Source: Ascoidea asiatica
Lineage: Eukaryota; Ascomycota; Saccharomycetes; Ascoideales; Ascoideaceae
Length of the DNA: 64,000 nt
Assembly (NCBI GenBank): GCA_001600695.1
Contig: BCKQ01000016.1
Coordinates: forward strand, 62,001-126,000
Direction of reading: 5' to 3'
The notes under the pieces were generated by a model that did not search any database, was not told the origin of the DNA, and saw only the letters and a list, made by a program, of their open reading frames with translations. The position numbers were made by a program, and so were the translations under genes. Below are positions 33,604 through 43,881 of the stretch, piece after piece. Positions within the stretch are counted from its first letter, which is position 1; every line of letters starts with the position of its first letter.

Positions 33604-34983
33604 TCTAATATTCTATTAAACTCACTCATACTATTATAGGATATTATGATATTATATGATATTATTGCTTATTAAATGAAATCAAATATTGAAATCAAAT
33701 ATTGTAGTGATAATAATAAGCATTTATCACATATTATTTATTTTTCGTCAGTCCCGCAAATAATATAATGCCACCTATCTAAAGTATGAAAAATATTACT
33801 GTAAATAAGAATATTTTGAAATTAAATTATTCTTTTTAACCGCTTAAGAATTAAATTTTTTAACAAAATCAAATAAATAAAACTTACATAAATTTATTTA
33901 CCTATTCTTTTACTTCATTATCATTTTATAATTCTAATGATTATTATAAAATTTTATATAAAGTTATTTACACCAAAGAAGAAATTTAACCTTTTTTCAA
34001 AACAATATAATAATGAAATAATGATTCAATTACTTTTATCTATTAAAAATACTGTATATACTGTATATTAAATAAAACTTATAAATTCTTCTAAAATTAT
34101 ATATTGGTTTGTATAATACCATAGTTTATCTTCAAATAAAACAAAGTTCAAGCTGAATAAAAACAATAATCCAGAGTATCCTTTAGTGAAATTTTTGACT
34201 AAACTCCTTGATTAATATACTTGCACTACATTTTTTTAATAACTAGCAGAATTAAGTAACAATGAAGTTAAAAAAACTCAAAAAATGTTAAAATAACTAA
34301 ATAACCAGAGCTGCGAGACTGAAATATGCAATGAATTCATTAAAATAAAAAAATAGCGAAAATCACAAAAAAAAAACAAAATGAATGTTTGCGTATATGA
34401 ATGAGAAACATCAATAAAAAATGACTAGATAAGTAAATAGTTGAAAATAAAAAAAATATGTGAGCAATTTTTAATAATGGATTTATTAGTTGAATAAAAT
34501 TTCTAAAATTGAGTGAATAATTGGATAGCAACTTTTTTTAAGATAATTAAATTGATAAAAAAAAGAATATTTCAAAAATTATAAAAAAAAAAAATGTTAT
34601 AGTAAAGTATAATAATTAGTAAGACAAGTAAAATTGTATTATCAGAAACTGAGAAGAAAATAAATCAGAGAAAATAGAAAATAGAAAGTAGAGTAAGAAA
34701 ACAGAAAGAAATAATTAAATAATAGAATAATAAAATAAAATAATAAACTAAAAGAAATAAAGTTAAATGCATTAAGTCTTTTGAAAGCTATCGAAGTCCT
34801 TTTGAGAATCTTCAATTCTTTTTTTTTTTTAAGTCTTTTTGAAGTCTTTGAATTTTTTTTGTTTTTTTGTTTTTTTTTCGGGATGTTTTTTTATGTCTTT
34901 TGAATCTTTTCAAATCTTTGCAGGTTTTTTGAAGTCTTTTTTAAGTCATCTTAAATTAAATAAGTGAATAATTTTTTTAGTAT
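33604..34983. other. AT-rich spacer between two minus-strand genes
   Basis: This 1.4 kb region is almost entirely AT-rich with no gene. It contains TACTGTA copies near 33798 and two overlapping ones near 34050. Beyond the stop of the Mum2-like gene, 34775-34950 holds six or seven degenerate copies of AAGTCTTTTGAA among long T runs. These would lie in that gene's 3' untranslated region. Confidence 0.5.
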
Positions 34984-35985
34984 TCATTTAGTAGTGATAG
35001 AATGTAAAGAATTAAATTTAGTTTCTAAAGCTTTGATTTTTTCTTTTAATTTTTCATTTTCATAAGTTAGTAAACCAATTTCTATATCCTTTTCTTTTGA
35101 CTTACCAAAGCTTAACATTTTATTTAATTGAATGTTTTCTTCAGTTAATAATTTTAGTCTAATAATAATTTTATGAGCAATATTTTCTTCATCATAAGTA
35201 CCAAATTTAGTTGTTGAAGATAACTTATTATTTGGATTTAAAGAAATAGCGGTCAATAAAGATTCTAAATTCAATTTAGTTTCATTCAATTCTTTTTCTT
35301 TAATTTGTAAATTCTCAATTAATTTTTGGAAAATTAATTTTAAATGATTTGGAACTTCAATATAATTATTATCCATGATTGATTTATTAATTAGTTTAAA
35401 AGATAAATCATCCATATCATGATTATTATATTTATTATTGTCATCTTTATTTTCATTTTTATTATCATCTTTACCTTTATTGTTATCGTTATAATTTATA
35501 TTGTTATTTGACATGATTATTGATAAAAAATTTTGAGAATTTATTGAATGATTATATTCTTTCAATTTTTGAATTTCTTGTTTCAAAAACTCAATTTGAT
35601 TTTCTTTCATTCTTAAACTAACTTTAAATTTCTGCTCTTCAGAAGGATCTAAAGATATATTTATATTATTATTATTAGTAGTAGTATTACTAGCATTATT
35701 ATGCTTATTATTTTTCCAATAAGAATTAAAGGCAATATTATTCGAGTTAATAGAGTTATTTATGGAATTATTAAGTGAAGTTGAATTAGTTGAATTATTT
35801 AAATTATTTAAATTTGAGTCAATATCATTAGTTTTGATTGAATTTAAAGAAGTTTGAATAGAACCATTGTTATTATTGGAGTTATTATTAATGATATTAT
35901 TATTTGATTTTTCCAAGGAAAAAGTTGAAGCTGATTGATTCGATAATAGTTTATCCTCATTTTTTTGAAAACTATAGTAGTTCAT
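34984..35985 (-). CDS. MUM2: Mum2/WTAP-like coiled-coil protein
   Basis: Mum2 is the yeast WTAP relative in the meiotic mRNA m6A methyltransferase complex. The protein starts at the first ATG (35985, MNYYSFQKNED); the frame upstream lacks ATG. Residues about 20-130 are Asn/Ser-rich. Coiled-coil segments follow (RMKENQIEFLKQEIQKLKEY, then a KLIENLQIKEKELNETK helix), and the C-terminus resembles the WTAP core: EENIQLNKMLSFGKSKEKDI, then GLLTYENEKLKEKIKALE. About 333 residues long. The coiled coil makes the match weaker than for an enzyme, but the C-terminal block is fairly specific. It is divergent from PRI1. Confidence 0.7.
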   Translation of the reverse strand: MNYYSFQKNEDKLLSNQSASTFSLEKSNNNIINNNSNNNNGSIQTSLNSIKTNDIDSNLNNLNNSTNSTSLNNSINNSINSNNIAFNSYWKNNKHNNASNTTTNNNNINISLDPSEEQKFKVSLRMKENQIEFLKQEIQKLKEYNHSINSQNFLSIIMSNNNINYNDNNKGKDDNKNENKDDNNKYNNHDMDDLSFKLINKSIMDNNYIEVPNHLKLIFQKLIENLQIKEKELNETKLNLESLLTAISLNPNNKLSSTTKFGTYDEENIAHKIIIRLKLLTEENIQLNKMLSFGKSKEKDIEIGLLTYENEKLKEKIKALETKFNSLHSITTK

Positions 35986-36858
35986 TATTGAGATTGCAGT
36001 TAATATTTGTGAATAATTGTTTGAATAAAAGTAATAAGTAAGGATACGATGAACAATCAAACAATCAAACAATCAAACAATCAAAGGATTTAAATGATTG
36101 AAGATTATTAAATCTGATATAAGTTGATATTATGTGATATATATTATATTTGATATATTATATTCGATATCTATTATTTGGTATATTCTGTATCTTCTCC
36201 TGGACATACTTTTTGTTTTAGCTCAGAGCTCTTGAAATGAGAAAAAGAAAACAAACGCCAAACCAGAACAGGAAAAAGAATCTTCCTTTCAAAACCCACC
36301 ACAAAACTTCTTGCCTTTTCAAAGTTCTTCGGAAACAAACCGAAGTTTCTCAAAGCATCCTTCTGCATTCTACAAACTCCAGTTAAACAAACCCGCAGAC
36401 GTCTGCAGAACAAGAGACATCGTCCTGTCTTGTATATCGGGGCTATTAGTTCTAAATATAGGGACAAGCAGGCAAGCTTCCTAAGTGACTACAAGTGTTA
36501 ATTATTTTTCTAGGTAACCATTATCTTTAAAGTCTGAAAAAAAATGCAGAAATTTTTGGGTTGTGATCACCTGATAGACACGTAATTGATTTTAAATTTA
36601 TTTTTACTATTCGAAAATTTGACTTTTTACTCTAATAAAACGCGTAAAAATGGTTTAAATGATTTCATATATTGTGAGGCTACTTGTAATATATTTGAAT
36701 TGGTTAAAATTATTTTAGAGACTTTTTAATAATATAGTCAAGGTGAAAAAAAAAATTAATCAAAGATAATTGACATAGATTCAAGAAAGAGTCAGTAGTT
36801 CTTTGCTAATAAATATATTGAATTGTTTATTTATTGACTTCCTAAAGGATATAATAGA
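35986..36858. other. Divergent promoter between MUM2 and PRI1
   Basis: Four copies of AAACAATC lie at about 36053-36083 beside MUM2. A GC-richer segment spans about 36190-36480, and an MCB element lies at 36640-36645. A 97-codon minus-strand frame over the GC-richer segment lacks recognisable features. Confidence 0.5.
36640..36645. promoter_or_regulatory. MCB element (ACGCGT) upstream of PRI1
   Basis: ACGCGT is the MluI cell-cycle box bound by MBF, which drives G1/S transcription of DNA replication genes including primase in yeasts. It is about 214 bp upstream of the PRI1 ATG. I noticed only one other copy in the window. Confidence 0.65.
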
Positions 36859-38328
36859 ATGACTTATCAAAGTGATGAAAATAATGAAGATGATTTTGAA
36901 TTGATTTCAGAAGCTAAAAGTGAAATTAAACCTGATATCAAACAAAATCTTAAGCCTGATGTTGATTTCGATATTGATTTTGATTCTGATATTGAAGTAA
37001 AAGATAAGAAAATGGATTCAACTACAGTTAAAGTAACATCTAATAAACCTTCATCATCTGATATGTTATATTATTATGAAAAACTTTTCCCATTTCAAGA
37101 AATATTTACATGGTTATCCCATTCAAAAAAACCAACATCTTCATTTACAATGAGAGAATTTGCATTTGAATATAGATCTGGTGCTTATCAACGTTATAAT
37201 TCTTTTAAAGATAATATTGATTTCAAAAATGAAGTTATAAAAGCAAATCCAACCCGTTTTGAGATTGGTCCAGTTTATTCAATTAATCCTAAGCAAAGGA
37301 AATCATTACCAAAATCAGCTTTAAAACCATTGGAAAAAGAATTAGCTTTCGATATTGATTTAACAGATTATGATGCAATTAGAACGTGTTGTTCTGGTAC
37401 TAGTATTTGTAGAAAATGTTGGAAATTTATTACTATTGCTTCAAAAATTATAGACTCTTCACTTAGAGAAGATTTTGGTTTTAAACATTTAATATGGGTA
37501 TTTTCTGGTAGAAGAGGTGCTCATTGTTGGGTTACTGATAAAAAAGCAAGATTTTTAACAGAATCAAAAAGACGTGCAATTGTTGAATATTTAGATGTAT
37601 TAAAAACAAAAACAAATGGTAAAAGACTTAATCTTCTAAGACCTTTACATCCTCATATTCAAAGATCTTTTGATATTTTGAAAGACTATTTTGAAGAAAT
37701 TATTTTAGATGATCAAGATTCTTGGAGAGATGATAAAACTGCTTTATCAATGATTCAAGAAATCCCGGATAAAGATTTGATTGAAGCATTAAAGAAAAAA
37801 TGGATGGATAATCCAAATTCCTCAAGTCGAAGTAAATGGTCTGATATTAATGAAGTTTTCAAAACTGGAGTATCAAAAAGGTTAAAAAGTTCTACGTTAA
37901 TAATTGCTAAAGAAGATATAATATTATCGGCAATGTATCCGAGATTAGATGTTGAAGTTTCTAGACAATTAATTCATCTTTTAAAATCACCATTTTGCAT
38001 TCATCCAAGTACAGGAAATATTTGTGTACCTTTTGAACCAAATAAAGGGTTTGATCCATTAAGTTGTCCCACATTAAAATTATTACAAAATGAAATGGAA
38101 AAATATCATGATAATATTGAAGCTTCATTTAAAATTATAAATGCAAATGAATGGAAATTAACTTCATTAAAACCTTATGTCGAATTATTTGATAATATGG
38201 TGGATGAACTATTACTAGATGAAGATGAACATAAGCATGAGTATAGAAATGAAAATGAAAATGAAAATGAATATGAAAATGAATATGAAAGTGGTTTAGA
38301 AAATAAAAAAAGAAAAAGAGATATATAG
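36859..38328 (+). CDS. PRI1: DNA primase small (catalytic) subunit
   Basis: Pri1 synthesises RNA primers within the polymerase alpha-primase complex. The fold begins at YYYEKLFPFQEIFTWL (about residue 72), followed by REFAFEYRSGAYQRY. The catalytic acidic motif is FDIDLTDYD at about 163-171. Zinc ligands are in CCSGTSICRKCW at about 176-187, and SGRRGAHCWV at about 214-223 is the nucleotide-binding signature. The 489-residue length exceeds the 409 of S. cerevisiae through an acidic N-terminal extension of about 65 residues and an Asn/Glu repeat tail. An MCB box lies upstream. The stop codon lies 6 bp from the stop of the convergent NmrA-like gene. I saw no CTG codon. Confidence 0.97.
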   Translation: MTYQSDENNEDDFELISEAKSEIKPDIKQNLKPDVDFDIDFDSDIEVKDKKMDSTTVKVTSNKPSSSDMLYYYEKLFPFQEIFTWLSHSKKPTSSFTMREFAFEYRSGAYQRYNSFKDNIDFKNEVIKANPTRFEIGPVYSINPKQRKSLPKSALKPLEKELAFDIDLTDYDAIRTCCSGTSICRKCWKFITIASKIIDSSLREDFGFKHLIWVFSGRRGAHCWVTDKKARFLTESKRRAIVEYLDVLKTKTNGKRLNLLRPLHPHIQRSFDILKDYFEEIILDDQDSWRDDKTALSMIQEIPDKDLIEALKKKWMDNPNSSSRSKWSDINEVFKTGVSKRLKSSTLIIAKEDIILSAMYPRLDVEVSRQLIHLLKSPFCIHPSTGNICVPFEPNKGFDPLSCPTLKLLQNEMEKYHDNIEASFKIINANEWKLTSLKPYVELFDNMVDELLLDEDEHKHEYRNENENENEYENEYESGLENKKRKRDI

Positions 38329-38334
38329 AAAAAA

Positions 38335-39255
38335 TTAGAAACTACTCCATTTAAATAAAGTTTCATTAGGATTGATTAATTCTCTTTCATTAAAGGATAA
38401 AATATAATTGTTTTTAGAATCAGTAGCAGCTTTTTGACATAAAAAAGAGAAAAAATCATTAAATTTAAAGCCAGAATCTTTTAATAGAAGAATAGCTTTA
38501 TTTAAATCATTAGAATTTGAATTATTTTGATCATTAATTATATCAGTTTCATTATATCGTTTTAAGATTTCCTCTTCACATATTTTATCAGAATATATAC
38601 GAATTTTATCAGGTAAAGTATTATAATTATTTTTGAATTTAGTAATTATTGCAGCAATACTATTTGATACATCACTTAAAGTTGAAATTGCAAATTTTAA
38701 ATCTTTTGGATCAATAAAAGAAATTAAATCATCTACTTGATTAAATTGTTTTAAATTATTGATATTATTAAAATGATCTTTAGTTGAAGCACAAAAGGAT
38801 GTTATTAGATCAATAGTTTTAATACCAAAAGATCTGGAAATTGATGAATGTATTTGCTTTGCTTTTATATTTTTTTCACCAATTGAAATTTGAGAAGGTA
38901 TATATAATTTAATCTTATTTTTATATAGTAATTGAAGTATAAACTTTTGAGATAGAAAAGAAGAATTTGATAAATTTATTAAAACATCCACATTTTTCAA
39001 AGAATCTGAAAATCTAAATGGCTTTTCATTAGCTTTTAAAAGATCATTTTTAATAAAATTTTGATTTTGATTTTGATTTTGATTTTGATTTTGATATTGA
39101 TATTTTAGAATATCAGGGTCTCCTGTAAGACATATAATGGGAAGATTTATATCATTTTTGAATTTTTCTGAAATTAAAGTAGTTATGACTGGTTTAAATA
39201 ATATTCCTTTTATACCATAAATTGCAACAGTTGGATTAACTGAAGAATCAGACAT
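38335..39255 (-). CDS. NmrA-like NAD(P)-binding protein
   Basis: This is a 306-residue Rossmann-type protein of the NmrA / isoflavone-reductase-like atypical SDR class. It starts VAIYGIKGILFKPV, a GxxGxxxxP variant of the usual GATGxxG loop. Later family-like segments are DVLINLSN (beta strand and cofactor side), LYIPSQISIG and a Ser/Phe stretch in place of the catalytic residues. The weak dinucleotide loop suggests a sensor or regulatory role in place of catalysis, which is inference. A Gln-Asn dipeptide repeat at about residues 54-66 breaks the loop after the second strand. It converges on PRI1 with a 6 bp gap between the stop codons, so the two transcripts must overlap. Confidence 0.65.
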   Translation of the reverse strand: MSDSSVNPTVAIYGIKGILFKPVITTLISEKFKNDINLPIICLTGDPDILKYQYQNQNQNQNQNQNFIKNDLLKANEKPFRFSDSLKNVDVLINLSNSSFLSQKFILQLLYKNKIKLYIPSQISIGEKNIKAKQIHSSISRSFGIKTIDLITSFCASTKDHFNNINNLKQFNQVDDLISFIDPKDLKFAISTLSDVSNSIAAIITKFKNNYNTLPDKIRIYSDKICEEEILKRYNETDIINDQNNSNSNDLNKAILLLKDSGFKFNDFFSFLCQKAATDSKNNYILSFNERELINPNETLFKWSSF

Positions 39256-39554
39256 TTAAAAGGAAAAAATAAATCCAAATCAATGGGGATATGGTTCAAT
39301 ATTTATAGTTTAAGGTTTTACTCTATATTTATAAATTCATATATTTGGATAATTATATATATTGATGTATTACTGTATTAATATACTGACTGATATATTC
39401 ATTATTGTTCATAACTCATTAGCATCTTTATATAATCATTATCATCTTTTTTTATAAACATATCAGAATATTTATATTGAAAATATGAATATGGCGAATA
39501 AGTGAAATAATTAGTAATGTTAGTAAGTCACTGTAATACACAATGATTACTGAT

Positions 39555-39602
39555 AATCGTAATCGTAATCATAATCATAATCATAATCATAATCACAATC
39601 AT
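39555..39602 (+). repeat. AATCRY hexamer array, eight copies
   Basis: Eight tandem hexamers: two AATCGT, four AATCAT, one AATCAC, one AATCAT. Confidence 0.95.
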
Positions 39603-39805
39603 TATTCATTGATTCGGCTTGATAAGCTGTTGAACCACCTTAACGCCAACTGCAGGTCTCGGAGTGCTTAGTAATGGCAGCGCCAGGCCTTTCTTCTTCT
39701 ACTGGATTAATTTTTTCCGTGAAAAATGGATAAAATTCCACCGTGGTAAAAGTATCAAGTCACATGACACGTTTAAACCAGATCCGGTTTTAAGGTACTT
39801 CTTAT

Positions 39806-39811
39806 CACGTG
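39806..39811. promoter_or_regulatory. CACGTG E-box upstream of ATP14
   Basis: CACGTG about 280 bp upstream of the ATP14 ATG. In several yeasts Cbf1 sites occur at respiratory genes. Function here is inferred. Confidence 0.4.
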
Positions 39812-40090
39812 GCCTTTGCTATTTGGCTCTGCTTTTCCAGCGAATGAAATCCCGCACAGAGCTCCTCCAGAGCTTCTTTAGGGTGACAATACTCTTCGTG
39901 CTAGAAGTACTGTTAGTGGTGGTTGAAGTCTTCCTTTGCCTAAGCTGGAAATCAAAACTCGAATCTATTCAAATTCAAAACCAATTGATTTATATACATC
40001 ATATAAAATAAAAATATTTATTCACTATCAAGAGATATAGTTTTGTATTTAGAATTCACTTTTAACAACAAGAATTTAAGTATACTGAAA

Positions 40091-40447
40091 ATGTTTTCTT
40101 CTGTCAGATCTTCTGTTCTTCGTTTTACTACAAAAAATTTACAATCTTCAAGAAGTTTTTCATCAACTATTGTGAAAAAAAATTTAATTCAAGATATTTA
40201 TGTTAAAGAATTAAGAAATTTCACACCAACTACATTAACTGCTGCTGAAATTGGAACCAGTGCTAAAGCTTTCAAAGCTCCAACTTCTCCTGCTATTCCT
40301 TCAGTTGAATTAAATTTAGAATCTGATTTAGATACTTATGTTAAACAAGAAGTAGAAACTGAATCTTCTTCTCCAAGTGATGCTTCTTTAGAATCTGCCT
40401 CTGGAGATTGGTTTGTATTAGAAGAAATTCACGATACTCATCACTAA
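40091..40447 (+). CDS. ATP14: Mitochondrial F1Fo ATP synthase subunit h
   Basis: Subunit h is part of the peripheral stalk of the mitochondrial ATP synthase. The ATG at 40091 opens a 118-residue protein. The frame extends upstream but without an ATG. Residues 1-30 form a basic, Ser-rich presequence (MFSSVRSSVLRFTTKNLQ). Next comes the family block NLIQDIYVKELRNF, then the acidic C-terminus with DWFVLEEI, matching the DWLVLDD region of S. cerevisiae Atp14. Length is close to the usual 124 residues. Confidence is high despite the small size. Confidence 0.9.
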   Translation: MFSSVRSSVLRFTTKNLQSSRSFSSTIVKKNLIQDIYVKELRNFTPTTLTAAEIGTSAKAFKAPTSPAIPSVELNLESDLDTYVKQEVETESSSPSDASLESASGDWFVLEEIHDTHH

Positions 40448-41141
40448 AATCTCATTCATCAATAATAAGTACATTATAAATACCTTATAAATACTATAAA
40501 TACATTATAAGTAAAATTTAAATAAAAATTAAATAAATTATATATTCTTCTAGTCAAAATTTATCAAATTTATATCATTCGCTATTACTCTTATTATTTT
40601 TCGTTTTTTTTACTCTCACTTGTAATTACAATATTATAATTGTTTATTTTATTTAAAACCACTAACGTATACTGAGATGTATAATATCATTTATAAAAAT
40701 CAACTATCAACAATCAATTATGAAAATCAATTATAAAAATTATGTAAAAAAAAATCTTTGAAAAACGTTATAAAAAAATCTCAAGCATAAAGACCTTAAT
40801 TAAAAAGATCTCAATTAAAAAAAATGATTAGAAAAAAAATTGATTAAAAAAAAAGTTGAATATCAATTATTCTTATTTGCAATTGAAAAATTAAAGAAGT
40901 AAACAATATACTGTATATAAGATAAGTAAATTCTAATTTTACTTCTTTCTTTCTTTTATCTATAGATAATCTAATTGTATGAGCTCACTTTCACTTCAAA
41001 GTTAAGCTTATGTTTATATTTATGTTTATATTTATATTTATATTTATATTTGGACTTGAGTTTATGTTTATATTAATGTTGATTGAAGAAATATTGTATT
41101 TAATCTGAAATAATAGTTAATATATTAAGATTTAATTCAAT
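40448..41141. other. Convergent spacer between ATP14 and SNF4
   Basis: About 690 bp of AT-rich DNA, probably the two 3' untranslated regions. It includes a TTTATATTTA repeat run at about 41010-41050. No gene is visible. Confidence 0.5.
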
Positions 41142-42299
41142 TTATGTTTCTCCAAATAAAATATATCTCAAAATATCACTTAATGTTAAAAGTCCTAGTA
41201 ATTTTCCTTCATTATCTATTATAAATAAACGATGCAATTTTGAACTTTTTAAAGTTTCTAAAATTGTTGATAATCTATCATTTAAAGTACAAACATGGAC
41301 TCCTTCAAATGTATCTGGTCTTTTCATTAATGCTTCACCAACTGTTAAATTTAATTCATTACTATTTATACCTGATTTAACTAAACTTAAAACATCTACT
41401 GCTTCATAAACATTTAATAATTTAAATTCATCATCAACAATTGGTATTGAAGATATACCTTTAATTGCTAATAGATTTATAACATCTTTAACAGGAGTAT
41501 TCATTTTTGCAATTGATAACTCTTCATATTTTTTTTCAAATTTTATTGCATATAATGGTTTCATTAACATTTTTGTTTCTTTACAATTTAAAGAAACAAA
41601 TTTTAAAATACGATATTGTGTTAAAACACTAACAATAATTTCTCTATGAGTGGCTTTATCTTCATCAACTAATGGAATTCTTCTTGCTTTTGTTTTTAAC
41701 ATTTCATCACAAGCTAAAAAAATTGAACTAAATGGAGGTGTTGAAATTCTTTCAATTGGTTCAACTCCAATTATTTTTTCAATATCTCTCAAACTATCTA
41801 ATGTTAACTTGTCTAATCCTGTATCTGCATTGACCTGCTGTTGTTGTTGTTGTTGTGGTTGTAGACCTTGCTGCTGTAATTGTTGTAGTTGTTGTTGTTT
41901 GGAATGATATTGAATAACATTTATAAAATCAGCAGAAGTTAATAAACCTGCAAATCTTGAAGTCTTAGAATTCCATAAAGGAGCAGAAACAATTGAATTC
42001 TGTAATAAAATATTTAAAGACCTTTTAACGGATAAAGAAGTATCTAAAACAATTAATCTGAAAGAAACCGGTAATACATCATAAGAAGATTTTGATTTTA
42101 AAAATAATCTGATTGCTTGAATTGCATATGCTTGATCCCTATTTATTTGCTCTTGAGTTACTCTAACATTAGTTATAATATCAATATCTTGTTTTGTATT
42201 ACTAGATGAATTCTGATTCTGATTCTGATTCTGATTCTGATTTTTATTACTAGAATAAAGTTGTTGTTTTGATGGTATTTGATTGGAATCTGTAGACAT
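41142..42299 (-). CDS. SNF4: Snf4, gamma subunit of the Snf1/AMPK kinase
   Basis: Snf4 is the adenine-nucleotide-sensing CBS-domain subunit of Snf1, needed for growth on non-glucose carbon. The core begins with AIRLFLKSKSSYDVLPVSFRL-type sequence and contains four CBS repeats, including FAGLLTSADFINVI, IPLVDED, ISSIPIVDDEF and LHRLFIIDNEGKLLGLLTLS. Length is 385 residues against 322 in S. cerevisiae. The additions are an N-terminal tail with five Asn-Gln pairs and a Gln-rich insertion at about residues 130-155 inside the first CBS repeat. The ATG at 42299 is clear. I saw no CTG codon. Confidence 0.96.
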   Translation of the reverse strand: MSTDSNQIPSKQQLYSSNKNQNQNQNQNQNSSSNTKQDIDIITNVRVTQEQINRDQAYAIQAIRLFLKSKSSYDVLPVSFRLIVLDTSLSVKRSLNILLQNSIVSAPLWNSKTSRFAGLLTSADFINVIQYHSKQQQLQQLQQQGLQPQQQQQQQVNADTGLDKLTLDSLRDIEKIIGVEPIERISTPPFSSIFLACDEMLKTKARRIPLVDEDKATHREIIVSVLTQYRILKFVSLNCKETKMLMKPLYAIKFEKKYEELSIAKMNTPVKDVINLLAIKGISSIPIVDDEFKLLNVYEAVDVLSLVKSGINSNELNLTVGEALMKRPDTFEGVHVCTLNDRLSTILETLKSSKLHRLFIIDNEGKLLGLLTLSDILRYILFGET

Positions 42300-43120
42300 C
42301 TTAATATGAATATTTGAATTATTGACTTTACCAATATATCTAATCTATTAATAAACTATTATCAGTAGATAATAACACTCAATTTTTAAGTAAATAATTG
42401 AAATTATGTAAAGGAAAATCTTAAAGTTCAAAATAAAACTTTCTATCTTATTTAATATGATTGAGTACAAATTTAGTTATTCTAATATTCTGCTAGAAAA
42501 TTGAAATGTAATAATTTTATTTTCCCTTATAGAATAGATATAAAACAGTAATAGAGCAAATTCAAAACTTCAGAATGAGAAAGATGAATATAAAGACGAA
42601 GTTGGAATGAAAATGAAGGTAAATCATACGAATTAAGAGAAGAAGAAACAGAAGCAAGACTGGAAGCAAGATTGGAAGAAGAAGCAAATGCAAAACTGGA
42701 ATCAGCTAACTACAACTCACTTGCACGAATACTCAGAAATAGGATTCACAAGCCTGAAAACAAGAAGAAAAAGACAGAAAGAGCAAAGAAAAGCTCCGCA
42801 CACTGAGTAAGCGCTGAGTCAGCACAGACATAGATCACGTAAGAATGTAGGTAATCCGGACTTGTATTAATTCCGCGGCACGGAAATGTAAAAACAAAAA
42901 CAAAACTTTTTTAAATCTAATGCGGAATATAAAATAGTGGACGCGGTCAACGGATTTGAGATTTATTTATAAATTTATGAAAAATATTTATCAAATTCAA
43001 AAAACTGTCGGTAGAAAAATTATTGGCTTTGGTGATTGAAAAGGGCCAAAGTCTAAGTTTCATTCAAAAGACTAATGAGCTATTTTTTATAGAGTTACAT
43101 TTTAATATAATTGGAGAAAT
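42300..43120. other. Divergent promoter between SNF4 and RPO26
   Basis: The spacer is AT-rich next to SNF4. It then has a purine-rich GAAGAAGC/GGAAGCAAGA stretch at 42600-42700, and a slightly GC-richer patch around 42790-42890 with a CCGCGG hexamer. No gene is visible. Confidence 0.45.
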
Positions 43121-43576
43121 ATGAGTGAATTCGATGATGATAATGTTGTCACTGGTGGTGACGATTTAAATGTTCTTGAAGAGGACGATGAATATTATTC
43201 TGATGAACAATTTCTAGATCCAGAAGAAACTTCTAAAAAGAAAAGTAATTCTAATAAAATCAGCATAGAAGAAGATGATAATTTACAGGAGGTACAAAAA
43301 AAGAGAAAATCTGTGAAAGAGTTGGCCATACCCAAAGAAGAAAGAACTACAACTCCATTTATGACAAAATATGAAAGAGCGAGAATTTTAGGAACAAGAG
43401 CTTTACAAATTTCAATGAATGCTCCTGTTTTAGTTGATATTGAAGGTGAAACTGATCCTTTACAAATAGCTATGAAAGAATTAGTTCAAAAAAAGATTCC
43501 ATTAGTGGTTAGAAGATATTTACCAGATGGTAGTTATGAAGATTGGGCTTGTAATGAATTAATAGTTGATAATTAA
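43121..43576 (+). CDS. RPO26: Rpb6/ABC23, shared subunit of RNA polymerases I, II and III
   Basis: The 151-residue protein has the acidic N-terminus and the diagnostic C-terminal core of Rpb6: [20 protein letters not shown], then [19 protein letters not shown], then [19 protein letters not shown]. Length is close to the 155 residues of S. cerevisiae. The S. cerevisiae gene has an intron near its 5' end; here the coding frame is continuous from the ATG. Confidence is very high. Confidence 0.98.
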   Translation: MSEFDDDNVVTGGDDLNVLEEDDEYYSDEQFLDPEETSKKKSNSNKISIEEDDNLQEVQKKRKSVKELAIPKEERTTTPFMTKYERARILGTRALQISMNAPVLVDIEGETDPLQIAMKELVQKKIPLVVRRYLPDGSYEDWACNELIVDN

Positions 43577-43881
43577 TCTCGTATCTCATAATTCTAACTT
43601 TAATTCATTTCATTCATATTTCATTAAATTTTTATAAAAAAATATACTAGAATTATATACTTAGTTATTTTTCAACTCAACTAAAAATATTTTCATTTTC
43701 AATATTTTTTTATTGTATAATAAACAAAAGTAAGATATAACAAAAAAAAAGAAATAGAAAAAAAGAAATAAAAAAAAAATATAAAGTATCAACTCGTTTT
43801 TCATAATTATTTATTCAAGTTTAAAAATACTTACTTACTTTTTCTTATTTTAATTTTAATTATACTTTTACTTTTACTTGA

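Larger units (their letters stand above)
39256..40090. other. Divergent promoter region between NmrA-like gene and ATP14
   Basis: AT-rich DNA with an AATCRY hexamer array at 39555-39602, then a GC-richer island at about 39610-39960 that includes an E-box at 39806-39811. A 115-codon frame across the island has an ATG only internally and no family features. Confidence 0.5.
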
